NCBI GenBank assembly: GCA_016182605.1
Contig: JACPGE010000056.1
Location: 154,964-218,963 of the forward strand
Length of the DNA stretch: 64,000 bases
Source of the DNA: Candidatus Hydrogenedentota bacterium
Lineage (GTDB): Bacteria > Hydrogenedentota > Hydrogenedentia > Hydrogenedentales > JAEUWI01
Reading direction: 5' to 3'
The notes under the pieces were generated by a model. The model was not told the DNA's origin and searched no databases. It saw only the letters and a program-made list of their open reading frames with translations. Positions 44,431 through 54,765 of the stretch are shown here, piece by piece (position 1 is the first letter of the stretch; each line of letters opens with the position of its first letter). A program made the translations under genes and the position numbers.

Positions 44431-44927
44431 ATCACCTCATAGGACGAACGCATCGCTTGTGATGAGGATGGCCGAATGCCATTCTCGACGAAAGCGGTGC
44501 TCTACTGAGGTTAACAGAGCCGGTGGGAATTGTCATCCGCGTAGTACGTTATAGGTTCAATTCGCGTTCGAGGGCATCGATGCCCGGGAGAGGCACGCAT
44601 TGAAGCGGGAAGCGGGGGGCGGCATGGCGACGCGAAGCGGGGGAACGGGGCCAAGAGGGGTCTTCCTCTGCTCATTTATATGGCGGAACGGCAGGGCCTT
44701 ATGAATGTGTACCGGCAGAGCGGGTGAATTAGCTTGGATTTGGCACAAATTACCGGTACTATTATTCTGGCTGGCATTCCGGCAGGCTTCGAACGTGCTG
44801 CGAAGCCGAGTCGTATGCAGTAGCCGGAGATTCGATGAATCTGTGGGGATTCAATCAGGACAGGGCCTCGCCGCGGATTTGTTGGGCTCAATCAGGCAAG
44901 CGTCCAAACCACAAATGGAGACCGGTC
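44431..44927. other. Intergenic region upstream of the beta-helix protein
   Basis: About 500 bp. No gene with a family signature, tRNA or CRISPR is visible. GC-rich stretches around 44590-44660 precede an AT-rich patch near 44730-44780 (for example ACTATTATTC) that may host the promoter of the next gene. I can place no clear -35/-10 pair. Confidence 0.45.
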
Positions 44928-46487
44928 ATGAACACAAAGTTCCTCTTCTGCCTTGCATTCCTGCCGTTCGTTCTCGCTTCGGCAGCCCACGGGCAAGTCT
45001 GGTTTGTCGATAGCGGCAGCATTGCCAATCCCCAGAATGGCACGTCCTGGTCTGCCGCGTTCTCGGGGATACAAGCGGCGATTGACGCAGCCTTTGCGGC
45101 AGGCGGTGGCGAGGTCTGGGTCAAGTCGGGCGTTTACAACGAAGCCCGGGACAGCGCGACTGGAGCATTGATGCTTCGCCCCGATGTTGACGTGTACGGT
45201 GGATTCCAGGGTACAGAAGTGCTTCGCGAGGCGGATCGCGTTCGGCTGCCCACGACGATAAACGCCCTGTCGTCACGGGATGGCTTACCCGCTTACCACG
45301 CTGTCATCGGCGCAGACAATCTCATTCTTGAAGGGTTTGTGGTGCTTGGTGCTTCCGCCAATGGCGCAGACCTTCTCGGCTATGGGGGAGGCATGCTGAT
45401 AGTCGATGCGTCTCCGGCGGTGCGCTACTGCACGTTTCTCAACAATATGGCGTTGCGGGGCGGGGGCGGAATGTATATTTTGGACGGGTCGCCTGCGTTA
45501 TCGCATTGTACCTTCACAGGCAATATGACGACGCTTGTGACCGATGGATTGAACGGGGGCGGCGGGCTCTTGATCGAACGGGGGTCTCCGGAAGTAGACG
45601 ATTGCAGGTTCATCGGGAACTCGACGAACGTGCGCGGCGGTGGTCTTCGCGTCAATTTTGCCGAATCGCAGCCACTTGTCACCGCTTGCCTTTTCGATGG
45701 CAATGTGGCGACACGGGTTGGCGGGGGAGCATTCAATTCGAACGGCGCACGGCCGGTCTACGAGCGGACGATGTTCAGGAACAATAGTGCCGGGAATGAT
45801 GGCGGTGGCATGTCCAACGGCGCCGGCGCTTCGATCCGGCTGGAGAATTGCCTTTACTACCGGAACTATGCGGGACAGCGCGGTGGCGGGCTTTGCAATG
45901 GAGGCGATTCCAGCGCGGCCATTGTCAACTCTACCTTTGCCGGCAATAATTCGAATTTCATCGCCGGCGCCATATTTCGAGGGTCCAATTCCACGACTTC
46001 GATCGTCAATTCCATCGTCTGGGCGAATGTGCCGGATGCGACGGCTGCCGGGGCGGGTGATTCGAGTACTGTGATAGAGGCGTCCTTTTCGATCATACAG
46101 GGGGGAATGGAAGGCAACGCCATTCTCGACACCGATCCCAGGTTCGCAGGTGCTGCGCAGGGCGACTACCGGCCTGGATATGGCTCGCCTGCTTTGGATG
46201 CCGGGACTGCCATCGATGCGCCCGATGTCGACTTGGAGGGAAGGGTGCGGCCGATGGATGGCGGAATCGATCTCGGTGCATATGAAGTATCGCTGGAGGA
46301 TATCGTGCGTGGAGTGGGTTGTTCCGTTCCGGGTTCCGGAGCTTCGATGAGCAGCAGCGCTGCCGGGGATTTTCTTGCAATTGCGAGCGTAGTGCTTCTT
46401 CTTGCCGTGTCTCATTTCACGTCTTTGCGTCATGGGAGTCCGGTCCGTTCCGGCAATCGTTCCGGAGGCGGCACAAACGGGTATTGA
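44928..46487 (+). CDS. Exported beta-helix protein (choice-of-anchor Q domain)
   Basis: 519 residues from ATG 44928 (GGAGAC upstream); signal peptide ending near AAHGQ (21). Repeated GGGG/GG-rich strands such as DGSPALSHCTFTGN and GSPEVDDCRFIGNS form a right-handed parallel beta-helix. The closing SPALDAGTAIDAPDVDLEGR plus DLGAYE is the choice-of-anchor Q signature. The tail carries GCSVPGSG, a hydrophobic segment and a basic stretch, a second tail type besides VPLPA. It is likely a surface adhesin, lyase-like or structural protein; the function is unknown. Confidence 0.85.
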   Translation: MNTKFLFCLAFLPFVLASAAHGQVWFVDSGSIANPQNGTSWSAAFSGIQAAIDAAFAAGGGEVWVKSGVYNEARDSATGALMLRPDVDVYGGFQGTEVLREADRVRLPTTINALSSRDGLPAYHAVIGADNLILEGFVVLGASANGADLLGYGGGMLIVDASPAVRYCTFLNNMALRGGGGMYILDGSPALSHCTFTGNMTTLVTDGLNGGGGLLIERGSPEVDDCRFIGNSTNVRGGGLRVNFAESQPLVTACLFDGNVATRVGGGAFNSNGARPVYERTMFRNNSAGNDGGGMSNGAGASIRLENCLYYRNYAGQRGGGLCNGGDSSAAIVNSTFAGNNSNFIAGAIFRGSNSTTSIVNSIVWANVPDATAAGAGDSSTVIEASFSIIQGGMEGNAILDTDPRFAGAAQGDYRPGYGSPALDAGTAIDAPDVDLEGRVRPMDGGIDLGAYEVSLEDIVRGVGCSVPGSGASMSSSAAGDFLAIASVVLLLAVSHFTSLRHGSPVRSGNRSGGGTNGY

Positions 46488-46684
46488 GCGGGTGGCGCCT
46501 GCGTCTGCGATCCGGCGCTGCGTACGGGATTGCGTCCCGTTGTGTTCGAGGAGTGTCCGGGATCGGAACATTATTTGGTTTATGAATCCGCGCCGTTATC
46601 CAGATTGCGCGTCTGGGCGGGCGAGTGCTATGATCGCGGTTCATTTTGGGCCGTATTGTCATTTTGCAGGCAGGAGTTCCCCGT

Positions 46685-47929
46685 TTGAAGATCATCACCG
46701 TGCAAGTCCGCGAGGATCACCTCGAAAACCTGGCCCGCACCAAGCCGATGAACGCGCTGGCGGAGCTGATCTGGAATGCGTTGGACGCGGAGGCGACGGA
46801 GGTGCGGGTGGAGTTTGAGGAGAACGAGTTGCAGGGCACAAAACTGATCCGCATTGTGGACAATGGCAATGGCCTGCATTACGACGACGCGTTTATCGTG
46901 TTTCAGAATCTGGGCGGTTCCTGGAAGCGGTCGGGGACGCGCACGCACGACATGAAGCGCACGCTGCACGGCAAGTATGGCAAGGGGCGCTTCCGCGCAT
47001 TTTCGCTGGGCAACCAAGTGGAATGGCGCAGCACCTATATCGAAGCGGGGGATGCGCTGACCTTCAGCATTCAGGGCGGGGCAGCGAAGCTGGGCGAGTT
47101 TACGGTGAGCGGCGCGAAACGGGTGAATGGCGCGCCTTCGGGCATGGTGGTGGAGATTCATGATCCGCCGGTGGCCGCGGACGTGCTGCGTGGCGTGAAA
47201 GCGATGCAGGAAGTGACGGATATCTTTGCGCTGTACCTGCGCCAGTATCCGGGGGTGAAGATTGTCTATGATCATGTGCCGCTCGATCCCGCGAATTCGG
47301 AAGTGGGTTACACGGACTACACGCTCGATGAGATCATCACGGAGAACGGGGATCGCGTGGCCGCGGAGATGACGGTGGTGGAGTGGAATATCCCGGGGAA
47401 GCGCGGCGTGTACTTCTGCGATGGCAAGGGCTTCATGCTGCAAAACATGATCCCGCGTCTGCACTTCCGGGGATTCAGTTACACGGCGTATGTGAAGGCG
47501 GATCATATCGCGCAGTTGGAGCGCGAAGGCCTCTTGCAGGCAGGCGAGCTAACGCCGGACGTGCGCCAGTTGCTCGATGTGGCGCGCTCCAAGCTGCGCG
47601 AGCATTTCACCCTGCGCGAGGCCGAACAGGCGCAGCAGACGCTGGAGCAATGGAAGGAGGAGGGGCTCTACCCGTTCCTGAGCGCGCCCGCGACGGAAAG
47701 CGAGAGCAACAGCCGCCGCATCTTCGATATTTACGCGACGCACCTGAACCAGATGTTTCCGGAGTTTTCGAATGCGGGTCCGCGCACGCGCCGGCTTGTG
47801 CTGCATTTCCTCAAGGAACTGGTGAATACGGAGCCGACCCGCGTGGCGCGCATTCTGGACGAGTTGATCGACTTTCCGGACGACAAGGAAGAGGCGATCC
47901 TGGAATTGTCGCAGGCGGAAGCGGGCTGA
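46685..47929 (+). CDS. Stand-alone GHKL-family ATPase (Hsp90/MutL/MORC-like ATP-binding fold)
   Basis: 414 residues from TTG 46685, set by AGGAG (46672-46676); no ATG starts in the right place. The GHKL motifs are clear: N-box AELIWNALDAEA (E27, N31, D34), G1 box DNGNG (59-63) and G2 lid GKYGKGRFRAF (96-106). The remaining 300 residues include an alpha/beta transducer-like part and a C-terminal helical part. No histidine kinase phosphorylation site or HATPase partner domain is present. This is a solitary ATPase seen in mobile and defence contexts elsewhere as far as I recall; here no partner gene is adjacent except a convergent GNAT-like gene. Confidence 0.85.
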   Translation: MKIITVQVREDHLENLARTKPMNALAELIWNALDAEATEVRVEFEENELQGTKLIRIVDNGNGLHYDDAFIVFQNLGGSWKRSGTRTHDMKRTLHGKYGKGRFRAFSLGNQVEWRSTYIEAGDALTFSIQGGAAKLGEFTVSGAKRVNGAPSGMVVEIHDPPVAADVLRGVKAMQEVTDIFALYLRQYPGVKIVYDHVPLDPANSEVGYTDYTLDEIITENGDRVAAEMTVVEWNIPGKRGVYFCDGKGFMLQNMIPRLHFRGFSYTAYVKADHIAQLEREGLLQAGELTPDVRQLLDVARSKLREHFTLREAEQAQQTLEQWKEEGLYPFLSAPATESESNSRRIFDIYATHLNQMFPEFSNAGPRTRRLVLHFLKELVNTEPTRVARILDELIDFPDDKEEAILELSQAEAG

Positions 47930-47965
47930 AGGCCGGAGCATCTCTTGGGGGGCGAATTCAGAAGG

Positions 47966-49252
47966 CTATTCGCCCATGAAAACCCGCGTGGTGTTTGCCG
48001 GGACGCCGGTGTCGTGGTTGACCACGCGGAAGAGCGGGGCCAGGTCGAGGGGTTCTTCCGCATTGCGATGAAGCACCCAGGCCTCGCGCAGCTTCGGCTG
48101 CGCCCCCAGGCGAAGCTTTTCCGCCGCGCCGGTGCGTCCCAGCGATAGGCTGCGGCAACTCAGTTGTATCGCGTCCTCCACCACGCCATGGAGCATGGCT
48201 TCGGCGAGACAGCCGGGCAGGGCCGGCTTGCCACTCAGGCCCCAGAAGTGGTTGTAAGCGACACTTTCTTCCCGCACCACTTGGGTGAAGGCGACGGGCA
48301 CGCCGTTCACGCTGTGCACCCGGAACGCGGCGTGTTCGTGGAAGCAGTTCCGCTGGGCAGCGGCCACAAAATCACCGAAGTTCCACGTGTTGGGGAAAAT
48401 GCCGTGCGCCGAGGGCGGACGGAAATCGGCATGATCCAGGAGGGAGAGATCCTCCGCAGTGCGCACTACCCGGCTCCTCAATCCCGCGTCTTCCTTGTCC
48501 CGTTCGAGCTTGTTCAGTCCCTTGCGCTGGATGGGTTTCATCTGATCCACGTAATCGGTGTAGCACTCCCATTTGGAGGAGAGGGGGAGCATAAAATCGG
48601 GCTCGACCCGAATCCGCTGAAAGCCGCGCTCGCGCAAGGGGCCAAAGACGGCCAGCTCTTCCGGGGCCGTGTCTTTCACCACAACGAAGTCACGTGTCAG
48701 GGTAAGTTTCTCCTGATCGATGATGCGCTGAATGAGTTCGGCAACGCCCTGCCATACCAAAACCGCATCCCCATCCGCCGCGGCATGAACCGGCTGGCGG
48801 CATACGAAGAGGTCTCCGCAAATCAGGGCGCGGCGGGGCGGGGTGGGGCTCAGGGAGGGCCGGGTCCGTTGGCGTAACGCGCGCGAAAAACGCCGCGTCG
48901 AATCCGCCTGCAGTTCGTCCGTTCTCCCGGTTTGACGGGAAAGCTCCACCAACTGGAAGGTGATGGCCGCCAGGGGCTGCGGGCCTTCGTAAATAAGGCC
49001 ATAGCGCAGATCCACATTGCCCGGCGCCTCTTGCTCCAGCATGTGGAAGTAGTCTGCCCGGGACCAGGGCGAGGCGCTGCCTGCGGCGACCGTCCAATGA
49101 AGGGGATTCAGGAGATCGATCCGGTCGGAGAGGGCGTAGCTGAGCCCCGTCCTGCGGGAGCTATTCCGGCGGCGCGCGTGGGTCCGGCGGGAGGGAGAGC
49201 TAATGGAAGTGAACGCGTCTGGTGTCACGATGGTATTAATCCGTCTAATCAT
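47966..49252 (-). CDS. GNAT/FemAB-like acyltransferase family protein
   Basis: 428 residues. The C-terminal half shows the phrases of an acyl-CoA- or aminoacyl-dependent transferase: VRVEPDFMLPL-like strands, FWGLSGKPALPGCLAEAMLH and SLSLGRTGAAEKLRLGAQP, which resemble peptidoglycan-related GNAT proteins. The N-terminal 100 residues are unassigned and partly Arg-rich. It may modify an amino sugar or peptide, though the substrate is unknown. A good minus-strand promoter lies upstream. It converges with the GHKL gene. Confidence 0.68.
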   Translation of the reverse strand: MIRRINTIVTPDAFTSISSPSRRTHARRRNSSRRTGLSYALSDRIDLLNPLHWTVAAGSASPWSRADYFHMLEQEAPGNVDLRYGLIYEGPQPLAAITFQLVELSRQTGRTDELQADSTRRFSRALRQRTRPSLSPTPPRRALICGDLFVCRQPVHAAADGDAVLVWQGVAELIQRIIDQEKLTLTRDFVVVKDTAPEELAVFGPLRERGFQRIRVEPDFMLPLSSKWECYTDYVDQMKPIQRKGLNKLERDKEDAGLRSRVVRTAEDLSLLDHADFRPPSAHGIFPNTWNFGDFVAAAQRNCFHEHAAFRVHSVNGVPVAFTQVVREESVAYNHFWGLSGKPALPGCLAEAMLHGVVEDAIQLSCRSLSLGRTGAAEKLRLGAQPKLREAWVLHRNAEEPLDLAPLFRVVNHDTGVPANTTRVFMGE

Positions 49253-49301
49253 GGCCTGCGCCCCCTGACCTAAATGTCACGTTTTAATTCCATCCATGAG
49301 G

Positions 49302-49330
49302 AGAATACGGCAAAAGCATCCCATTGTCAA
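49302..49330 (-). promoter_or_regulatory. Promoter of the GNAT-like gene
   Basis: Minus strand: TTGACA (49330-49325), a 17-bp spacer and TATTCT (49307-49302), about 50 bp upstream of the start. Confidence 0.7.
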
Positions 49331-49551
49331 CAGCGCAATCTGTGCGCAATATGAATTTTGACTCACATAATGAAACGGGGAGGACTAAAGCTATTCCACC
49401 GTGAGTAGATGCGCCGCCAAATAGTTTTCAAGGCCTGATCCAGATGGGTTCAAGTCGATCCAATCATGAAGCCTTGCGCTGGCGTATGCTATGATTTCGC
49501 CTTCCAAACTGCAACCAATCTTTCTTCTTAGCTGGGGAGTCCTTTTTGACC

Positions 49552-52071
49552 ATGTCGCACGGAATCTATGATCACCAGGCCATTGAGACGAAGTGGCAGG
49601 CCTATTGGCTTGAAAACAAGACATTTAAGACGCTTCTGGACACCTCAAAGCCGAAATATTACGTGCTGGACATGTTCCCCTACCCCAGCGGCGACGGGCT
49701 GCATGTGGGGCATCCGGAGGGCTACACGGCCACGGATATCGTGGCGCGCTATAAGCGGATGCGCGGCTTTAACGTGTTGCACCCCATGGGGTGGGACGCT
49801 TTTGGCCTGCCTGCGGAACGCCATGCCGTGCGCACGGGGGAACACCCGGCGATTATCACCAACAAGAACTGCGACACCTTCCGAAGCCAAATCCAGCGGC
49901 TCGGTCTCTCCTACGACTGGGACCGGGAGATCAACACGACCGACCCCGGCTACTACCAGTGGACCCAGTGGATTTTCAGCGTGCTCTACGAGCGCGGCCT
50001 CGCCTACGAGGTGGAAGCGCCCGTGAACTGGTGCCCCGCGTTGAACACGGTGCTGGCGAATGAGGAGGTGAAGGACGGGAAGTACGTCGAGACCGGCGAT
50101 CCCGTGGAAAAGCGCATGATGCGCCAGTGGATGCTCAAGATCACGGCGTATGCCGAACGGCTGCTGGAAGATCTTGAGGGGCTCGACTGGCCCGAGGGCA
50201 TCAAGGCGATGCAGCGCGAGTGGATAGGCCGGAGTGAAGGCGCCGACGTGGAATTCATGGTGCACCGCACGGCGGAGACCTTCAAGGTGTTCACGACGCG
50301 CCCCGACACGCTTTTCGGGGCGACCTATTGCGTGCTGGCGCCGGACCATCCGCTGACGCTTCAGATTACCAAAGACGCGCAACGGGCGGCCGTGGAAGCC
50401 TACGTGGACGCTGCGCGGAAGAAGAGCGCCCAGGAGCGCATGCAGGACGAGAAAGACAAGACCGGCATCTTCACCGGGGCCTATGCGATCAATCCGGTGA
50501 CGGGGAAAGACATTCCCATTTGGACGGCGGACTACGTGCTTGCGGAATACGGCTATGGCGCGATCATGGCGGTGCCCGGGCACGACGTGCGCGACTACGA
50601 GTTCGCAAAGAAGTTCGATATTCCGATTGTGGAGGTGATTCAGGGAGGCGACATCACGAAGGAAGCGTTTACCGGCGATGGCGTGCTGGTGAATTCCAGC
50701 TTCCTCGACGGCCTGCGCGTGCCCGAAGCGAAGAAGCGCATGAACCAGTGGCTCGAAGAGCAGGGGATAGGCCGCGGTACGGTGAACTACAAGCTCCGCG
50801 ACTGGCTTTTTTCGCGCCAGCGTTATTGGGGCGAGCCCTTCCCGCTGCTGCGCAAGCCCGACGGCTCCCTCGAACTGGTGCCGATGAAGGATCTGCCGGT
50901 GCTCTTGCCGGAACTGGACGACTATAGGCCCACGGACGATGGTCAGCCCCCGCTGGCGCGCGCGGAGACCTGGAATACGGTCACCATGCCCGACGGCACA
51001 GTCCGCACGCGCGAAACGAACACCATGCCGCAGTGGGCCGGATCGTGCTGGTACTTCCTGCGCTTCTGCGATGCGCAGAACAGCGCGGCGGCGTGGTCCA
51101 AGGAAGCTGAACAATACTGGATGCCTGTGGACCTCTACATTGGCGGCGCGGAGCATGCCGTGCTGCACCTGCTCTATTCGCGATTCTGGCACAAGGTGCT
51201 TTACGACGCGGGCGTGGTCTCCACTAAAGAACCCTTCCAAAAACTCTTCAATCAGGGCATGATCCTCGCCTATTCCTACAAAGACGAGAACGGCAAGTAT
51301 TACTACCCCCACCAGGTGGAGAAGCGCGGCGAGAGCTGGGTCGTTAAAGAGACCGGCACACCTGTGAGCACCCAGGTGGAGAAGATGTCCAAGTCGCGCT
51401 ACAACGTGGTGAATCCGGATGACGTGGTGCGCGCGTACGGCGCCGATTCCATGCGGCTCTACGAAATGTTCATGGGGCCGCTGGACCGCGAGAAGCCCTG
51501 GAGCGACGAGGGCGTGCAGGGCGTGTACCGCTTCATGAAGCGGGCCTGGAGCCTCTTCATCAACGAAGACGGGGGTCTGCACGAGCGCATTGCGGAGAGT
51601 GGCGGCGAGAGCCTGGTGAAGCTGCTGCACAAGACCATCAAGGCGGTGACCCACGACATCGAAAATCTCGGCTTCAACACGGCGATATCCCGCATGATGG
51701 AGTTTGTGAATGCCGGTCTAAAGTGCGATCGGATTGAGCGCAACGTGGCGGAACGTTTCCTGCTCTTGCTTGCGCCGTTCGCCCCGCACCTTGCGGAAGA
51801 AATCTGGCAGCGCCTCGGGCATGCGAGCACCCTCGCATACGAGCCCTGGCCAGTTTTCGATGAGAAGTACCTCGTGGAGGACACTATCGACGTGCCCGTA
51901 CAGATCAACGGGAAACTGCGCGCCGTGGTCACCGTCGCCACGGGCGCCACGAAAGAAGAAATCCTGGCCTTGGCCAAGGGAGACGATAAGGTAAAGGGCT
52001 ATCTGGAGGGGTTGCAGTTGGTGAAGGAGATCTACGTGCCGAACAAGCTCGTGAATCTGGTGGTGAAGTAG
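49552..52071 (+). CDS. leuS: Leucyl-tRNA synthetase
   Basis: 839 residues. It attaches leucine to tRNA-Leu and edits mischarged tRNA. The class I signatures are HVGH (51-54, the HIGH motif) and KMSKS (611-615). A CP1 editing insertion occupies the region after residue 220. ATG 49552 lies 11 bases after GGGGAGT; a TTG at 49546 is six bases closer and could be used. The family length is typical. No T-box leader or other riboswitch is visible upstream. Confidence 0.96.
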   Translation: MSHGIYDHQAIETKWQAYWLENKTFKTLLDTSKPKYYVLDMFPYPSGDGLHVGHPEGYTATDIVARYKRMRGFNVLHPMGWDAFGLPAERHAVRTGEHPAIITNKNCDTFRSQIQRLGLSYDWDREINTTDPGYYQWTQWIFSVLYERGLAYEVEAPVNWCPALNTVLANEEVKDGKYVETGDPVEKRMMRQWMLKITAYAERLLEDLEGLDWPEGIKAMQREWIGRSEGADVEFMVHRTAETFKVFTTRPDTLFGATYCVLAPDHPLTLQITKDAQRAAVEAYVDAARKKSAQERMQDEKDKTGIFTGAYAINPVTGKDIPIWTADYVLAEYGYGAIMAVPGHDVRDYEFAKKFDIPIVEVIQGGDITKEAFTGDGVLVNSSFLDGLRVPEAKKRMNQWLEEQGIGRGTVNYKLRDWLFSRQRYWGEPFPLLRKPDGSLELVPMKDLPVLLPELDDYRPTDDGQPPLARAETWNTVTMPDGTVRTRETNTMPQWAGSCWYFLRFCDAQNSAAAWSKEAEQYWMPVDLYIGGAEHAVLHLLYSRFWHKVLYDAGVVSTKEPFQKLFNQGMILAYSYKDENGKYYYPHQVEKRGESWVVKETGTPVSTQVEKMSKSRYNVVNPDDVVRAYGADSMRLYEMFMGPLDREKPWSDEGVQGVYRFMKRAWSLFINEDGGLHERIAESGGESLVKLLHKTIKAVTHDIENLGFNTAISRMMEFVNAGLKCDRIERNVAERFLLLLAPFAPHLAEEIWQRLGHASTLAYEPWPVFDEKYLVEDTIDVPVQINGKLRAVVTVATGATKEEILALAKGDDKVKGYLEGLQLVKEIYVPNKLVNLVVK

Positions 52072-52118
52072 GGGCGGTTAGCAACGGAGGCTCGCGAATT
52101 CACAATGGAACGCGAAAT

Positions 52119-52517
52119 TCAACATGCTCCATGATTGCGGCGTCTACGTGCATCAAGAACACATTTTTCAGCGATGGATAAACATTGCATGGCGATTTCC
52201 AGGTTGGGATCATAGTTTGGAAGAACCGAACCCAGCGGATACTTGGAAGGCAGGTAGATGGAATCGAGTAGTGCGCATTCCCCATCTGTCAGCATAGGTT
52301 CAACGCCCGTAATTTCAAGTTCACGAACGAGGTCTTGAATACTGTGGGTCTTCCTTGGAGGGAGCCCGAAAAGGAGTGCCGTCGCCTTCAGCGCCTTCTC
52401 AGTTGCTTGCTGTGCGTTCTGAAGACTGGCGTTGTATAAACCGTCCTCCAGACAGAGTTGGCAAGTGCGCAGGTTCTCTGCCGCGTAGCAAAGCCATTCG
52501 TCGGCTTCACCGTTCAT
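52119..52517 (-). CDS. HEPN-domain protein, putative toxin of a MNT/HEPN pair
   Basis: 132 residues of a helical HEPN domain: ASLQNAQQATEKALKATALL and the conserved RKTHSIQDLVREL (R55, H58) are typical of HEPN proteins paired with nucleotidyltransferases. Such proteins can be RNases (R-x4-6-H active site); here the R-x2-H spacing is short, so nuclease activity is uncertain. The start overlaps the end of the MNT gene by 11 bp, so the two are translated together. Confidence 0.85.
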   Translation of the reverse strand: MNGEADEWLCYAAENLRTCQLCLEDGLYNASLQNAQQATEKALKATALLFGLPPRKTHSIQDLVRELEITGVEPMLTDGECALLDSIYLPSKYPLGSVLPNYDPNLEIAMQCLSIAEKCVLDARRRRNHGAC

Positions 52518-52806
52518 AGATCACTTCGCCCCGGTTTATTTCCTCCAGGAAGGTCCCGGAGGCGTCTGGACGCACTGGGATGATGTCGAGCGGGATGCTC
52601 TTGGCCAGTTCTTGGGTCATCTCCCGGTACTTGAGGGCCAAGGGCAAGTATTCTCCCGCGCGATCGAGAAACACGGCAACATCCATGTCGTTTGGCTTCT
52701 CGGCAGAGAGAAACGAACCGAACACGACCACTTTGCGCACTTCTACGGCGGGAGCTAGGCATGCAGCCAAGCGCCGTTTCAAGGCTGATTTTGTGTCGTT
52801 GGTCAT
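52507..52806 (-). CDS. MNT-type minimal nucleotidyltransferase, putative antitoxin
   Basis: 99 residues. The nucleotidyltransferase core reads VVVFGSF with G30-S31, and D40-x-D42 (DMDVAVFLD) marks the metal-binding Asp pair. MNT partners neutralise HEPN toxins by AMPylating them or by complex formation. It lies upstream in the operon on the minus strand, the MNT-first order. The two genes form a bicistronic module. A partner function outside toxin-antitoxin biology is possible. Confidence 0.85.
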   Translation of the reverse strand: MTNDTKSALKRRLAACLAPAVEVRKVVVFGSFLSAEKPNDMDVAVFLDRAGEYLPLALKYREMTQELAKSIPLDIIPVRPDASGTFLEEINRGEVIYER

Positions 52807-53237
52807 GATCGATATTCCGTGCCACGGGTCCGGTGAGACTGGTGCCTTTCCGTATTGTACACCGGATCCACAAAATAAACCGAGTGCCGGATGGCCACAT
52901 CACGACGGAAGTTCCCGGTGTGAGGACGCACAGTGATACTTCCTGGACCCTGCCCTTGCCCGGATTGAGTTGCCGCGGAGTTGCCGCGGAGGTTGACCGT
53001 CTCCACCAAATGCGTTATGGTGCTGACGGGAGGATCGCGGGAGGTGTGTGGTTCCCGCGGCCGAAGCTGGTGTGAGGAAGGGCCGCGGCCGGCCGTTTTC
53101 TCCGCAACCGCGCGTGTATTGGCGGCGCGAAGATGACCGAAAGGGCTGCATACTTATGGCACATTTTTTTTCGATTTCATTGTGGTGCGCCGGTGTTTCA
53201 AGCTGCGTTTCAGTTTCAATAGCAATGGAGGGACAGG
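52807..53237. other. Intergenic region between the MNT/HEPN pair and the next gene
   Basis: About 430 bp. It contains a tandem GAGTTGCCGCG repeat near 52970-52990 and, on the minus strand, TACAAT (52859-52854) as a possible -10 of the MNT/HEPN operon without a convincing -35. Frames here have no family signature. Confidence 0.4.
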
Positions 53238-54164
53238 ATGAACACGATCCCATTGAAAGCGTTCTGTATCGCGATGATCCTGTTGACACACGGGTATTGC
53301 CCCACTGTGCAGGCGTCGACCCATTTCGAGTACGGCAATGAGGCCATCCCCGCAGCCAGTTTACCCACGGCAATGGCCGGGCTTCTGCCGCTTATCAATG
53401 ATTCGCAAGGCGTCTTCCACCTTGAAACAAATGGGCAGGAAACGTGGTATTTCGCCGGGGATACCTCAAGGCTCAACGCCGTATTGGCCAAAATTCCGGA
53501 TGCCTGCTCCGCCATACGGGAAGTTCATCTTCTGGCCGGACCGGGCACCGTGGGTCCGATTGTGGAGAATGGGCGCGATCAGGCAGTTGCCTTCGATTGG
53601 CGCCTCGATTACCTCGGAGGTACTGCTGCGTCAATAGAGGCAAGGCAGCCCAGTCACCGCCTCTACGCGGATGGGGCAGTTCTCAGTATCTACGTGGGCA
53701 GGGGTGGGATAGATCTCGATACGCTTCAAATCCCGGCGCCGGCGATCTGCAAGGATGTGGAATCCTTGAAAGAACGCTATGCTCCAGAGTTGTCTTCAGA
53801 AAGCCCGGAAATGCGCGCCAACGCCATGCTCATCTTGACGCAATTGGACAGCGACAGCGAACCCACGTTCCGGGCGCTTGTAAACTTGCGGAATGATCCC
53901 GACCCCTTTGTCCGCAAGTGCGCCTTGAGTTATATAACACGCTTCCCCCGATTCCGGGAAGAAGCGCTTACGGTTCTGCGCCAGGAACAAGTCACCGCTG
54001 ATGCCCAGCTTGAAGCCTATCCCGGGGCGCGCAGCGATCTCCAGAGCCACCTGGACAAACCGGAGCGCACCGAATATGACGCCCAGGAAGCAGAGCGCGT
54101 GCGAGGCGTGCGGCGGCACATTCACGAGTTTCAGGTCTTCTTCAATGCGCTTGCAGGCCGCTGA
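53238..54164 (+). CDS. Exported protein with HEAT-like C-terminal part, function unknown
   Basis: 308 residues with a signal peptide ending near VQAS (27). GGACAGG precedes the ATG. Residues about 30-160 are beta-rich with no motif I recognise. From about 170 a run of helices including SPEMRANAMLILTQL and DPFVRKCALSYITRF looks like HEAT repeats. No catalytic motif was found. It could be an envelope scaffold or inhibitor. It stands alone between the MNT/HEPN pair and an acetyltransferase. Confidence 0.75.
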   Translation: MNTIPLKAFCIAMILLTHGYCPTVQASTHFEYGNEAIPAASLPTAMAGLLPLINDSQGVFHLETNGQETWYFAGDTSRLNAVLAKIPDACSAIREVHLLAGPGTVGPIVENGRDQAVAFDWRLDYLGGTAASIEARQPSHRLYADGAVLSIYVGRGGIDLDTLQIPAPAICKDVESLKERYAPELSSESPEMRANAMLILTQLDSDSEPTFRALVNLRNDPDPFVRKCALSYITRFPRFREEALTVLRQEQVTADAQLEAYPGARSDLQSHLDKPERTEYDAQEAERVRGVRRHIHEFQVFFNALAGR

Positions 54165-54258
54165 ACGGCGCCACGGATCGAGGCGGCGAAAAACTCGCAT
54201 GATCATATTCTCCTGATGCATGCTATGCGGGGAACGGGCACAACCTAGGGGAATATTC

Positions 54259-54765
54259 ATGACGTTTGCGCCGCAGATCAAGACGGAACGCCTTATCCTG
54301 CGCCACATGACCGAGCACGATCTGGACGACTACGCCCGGATCTGCGCGGATCCCGAAACGGTACGTTTCATTGGGGACGGCCAGCCGCTCGACCGGGCGG
54401 CCGCCTGGCGCAGCATGGCCTTCCTTCTGGGCCACTGGACCATTCGAGGCTACGGCATGTGGGCGGTTGTCCAGCGCGATTTGGGGCGCTTCATCGGCCG
54501 CATAGGTCTCCACAATCCCGAGGGGTGGCCCGGACTCGAGGTGGGGTGGATGATCGATCGGGCCTTCCGTGGTCAGGGTTATGCCACGGAGGGCGGCCGT
54601 GTGGCGCTGGGTTTTGCCTTCCAGAATCTGGGGGTACCCCGGGTGATCAGTCTCATCCATCCTGATAATCAGCCTTCGATACGTGTGGCGGAGAAGTTGG
54701 AAGGTGTGCTTGCCGGAGAAGAGACCGTGGGTGGCCAGGGCGCCTTGGTCTATGAATACCGGTGA
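54259..54765 (+). CDS. GNAT N-acetyltransferase of the RimJ/RimL type
   Basis: 168 residues from ATG 54259 (AGGGGAAT seven bases upstream). TERLILRHMTEHDLDDYARI at the N-terminus and the acetyl-CoA-binding RGQGYATEGGRVALGFAF with a C-terminal VIHPDN-like strand (SLIHPDNQPSIRVAEKL) define the family. It likely acetylates an N-terminus of a protein or an amine using acetyl-CoA. The substrate is unknown. The pilin gene lies downstream with its own promoter. Confidence 0.9.
   Translation: MTFAPQIKTERLILRHMTEHDLDDYARICADPETVRFIGDGQPLDRAAAWRSMAFLLGHWTIRGYGMWAVVQRDLGRFIGRIGLHNPEGWPGLEVGWMIDRAFRGQGYATEGGRVALGFAFQNLGVPRVISLIHPDNQPSIRVAEKLEGVLAGEETVGGQGALVYEYR

Noticed and set aside
49253-49551. T-box or other riboswitch upstream of leuS
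   Set aside because: There is no T-box bulge sequence or specifier loop; only ordinary promoter-like boxes on the minus strand.
49645-51654. Long antisense frame opposite leuS
   Set aside because: It is a shadow of leuS, which is certain from HIGH/KMSKS motifs.
53048-53341. Frame overlapping the start of the exported HEAT-like gene
   Set aside because: It conflicts with the gene at 53238, which has a signal peptide and GGACAGG; no family.
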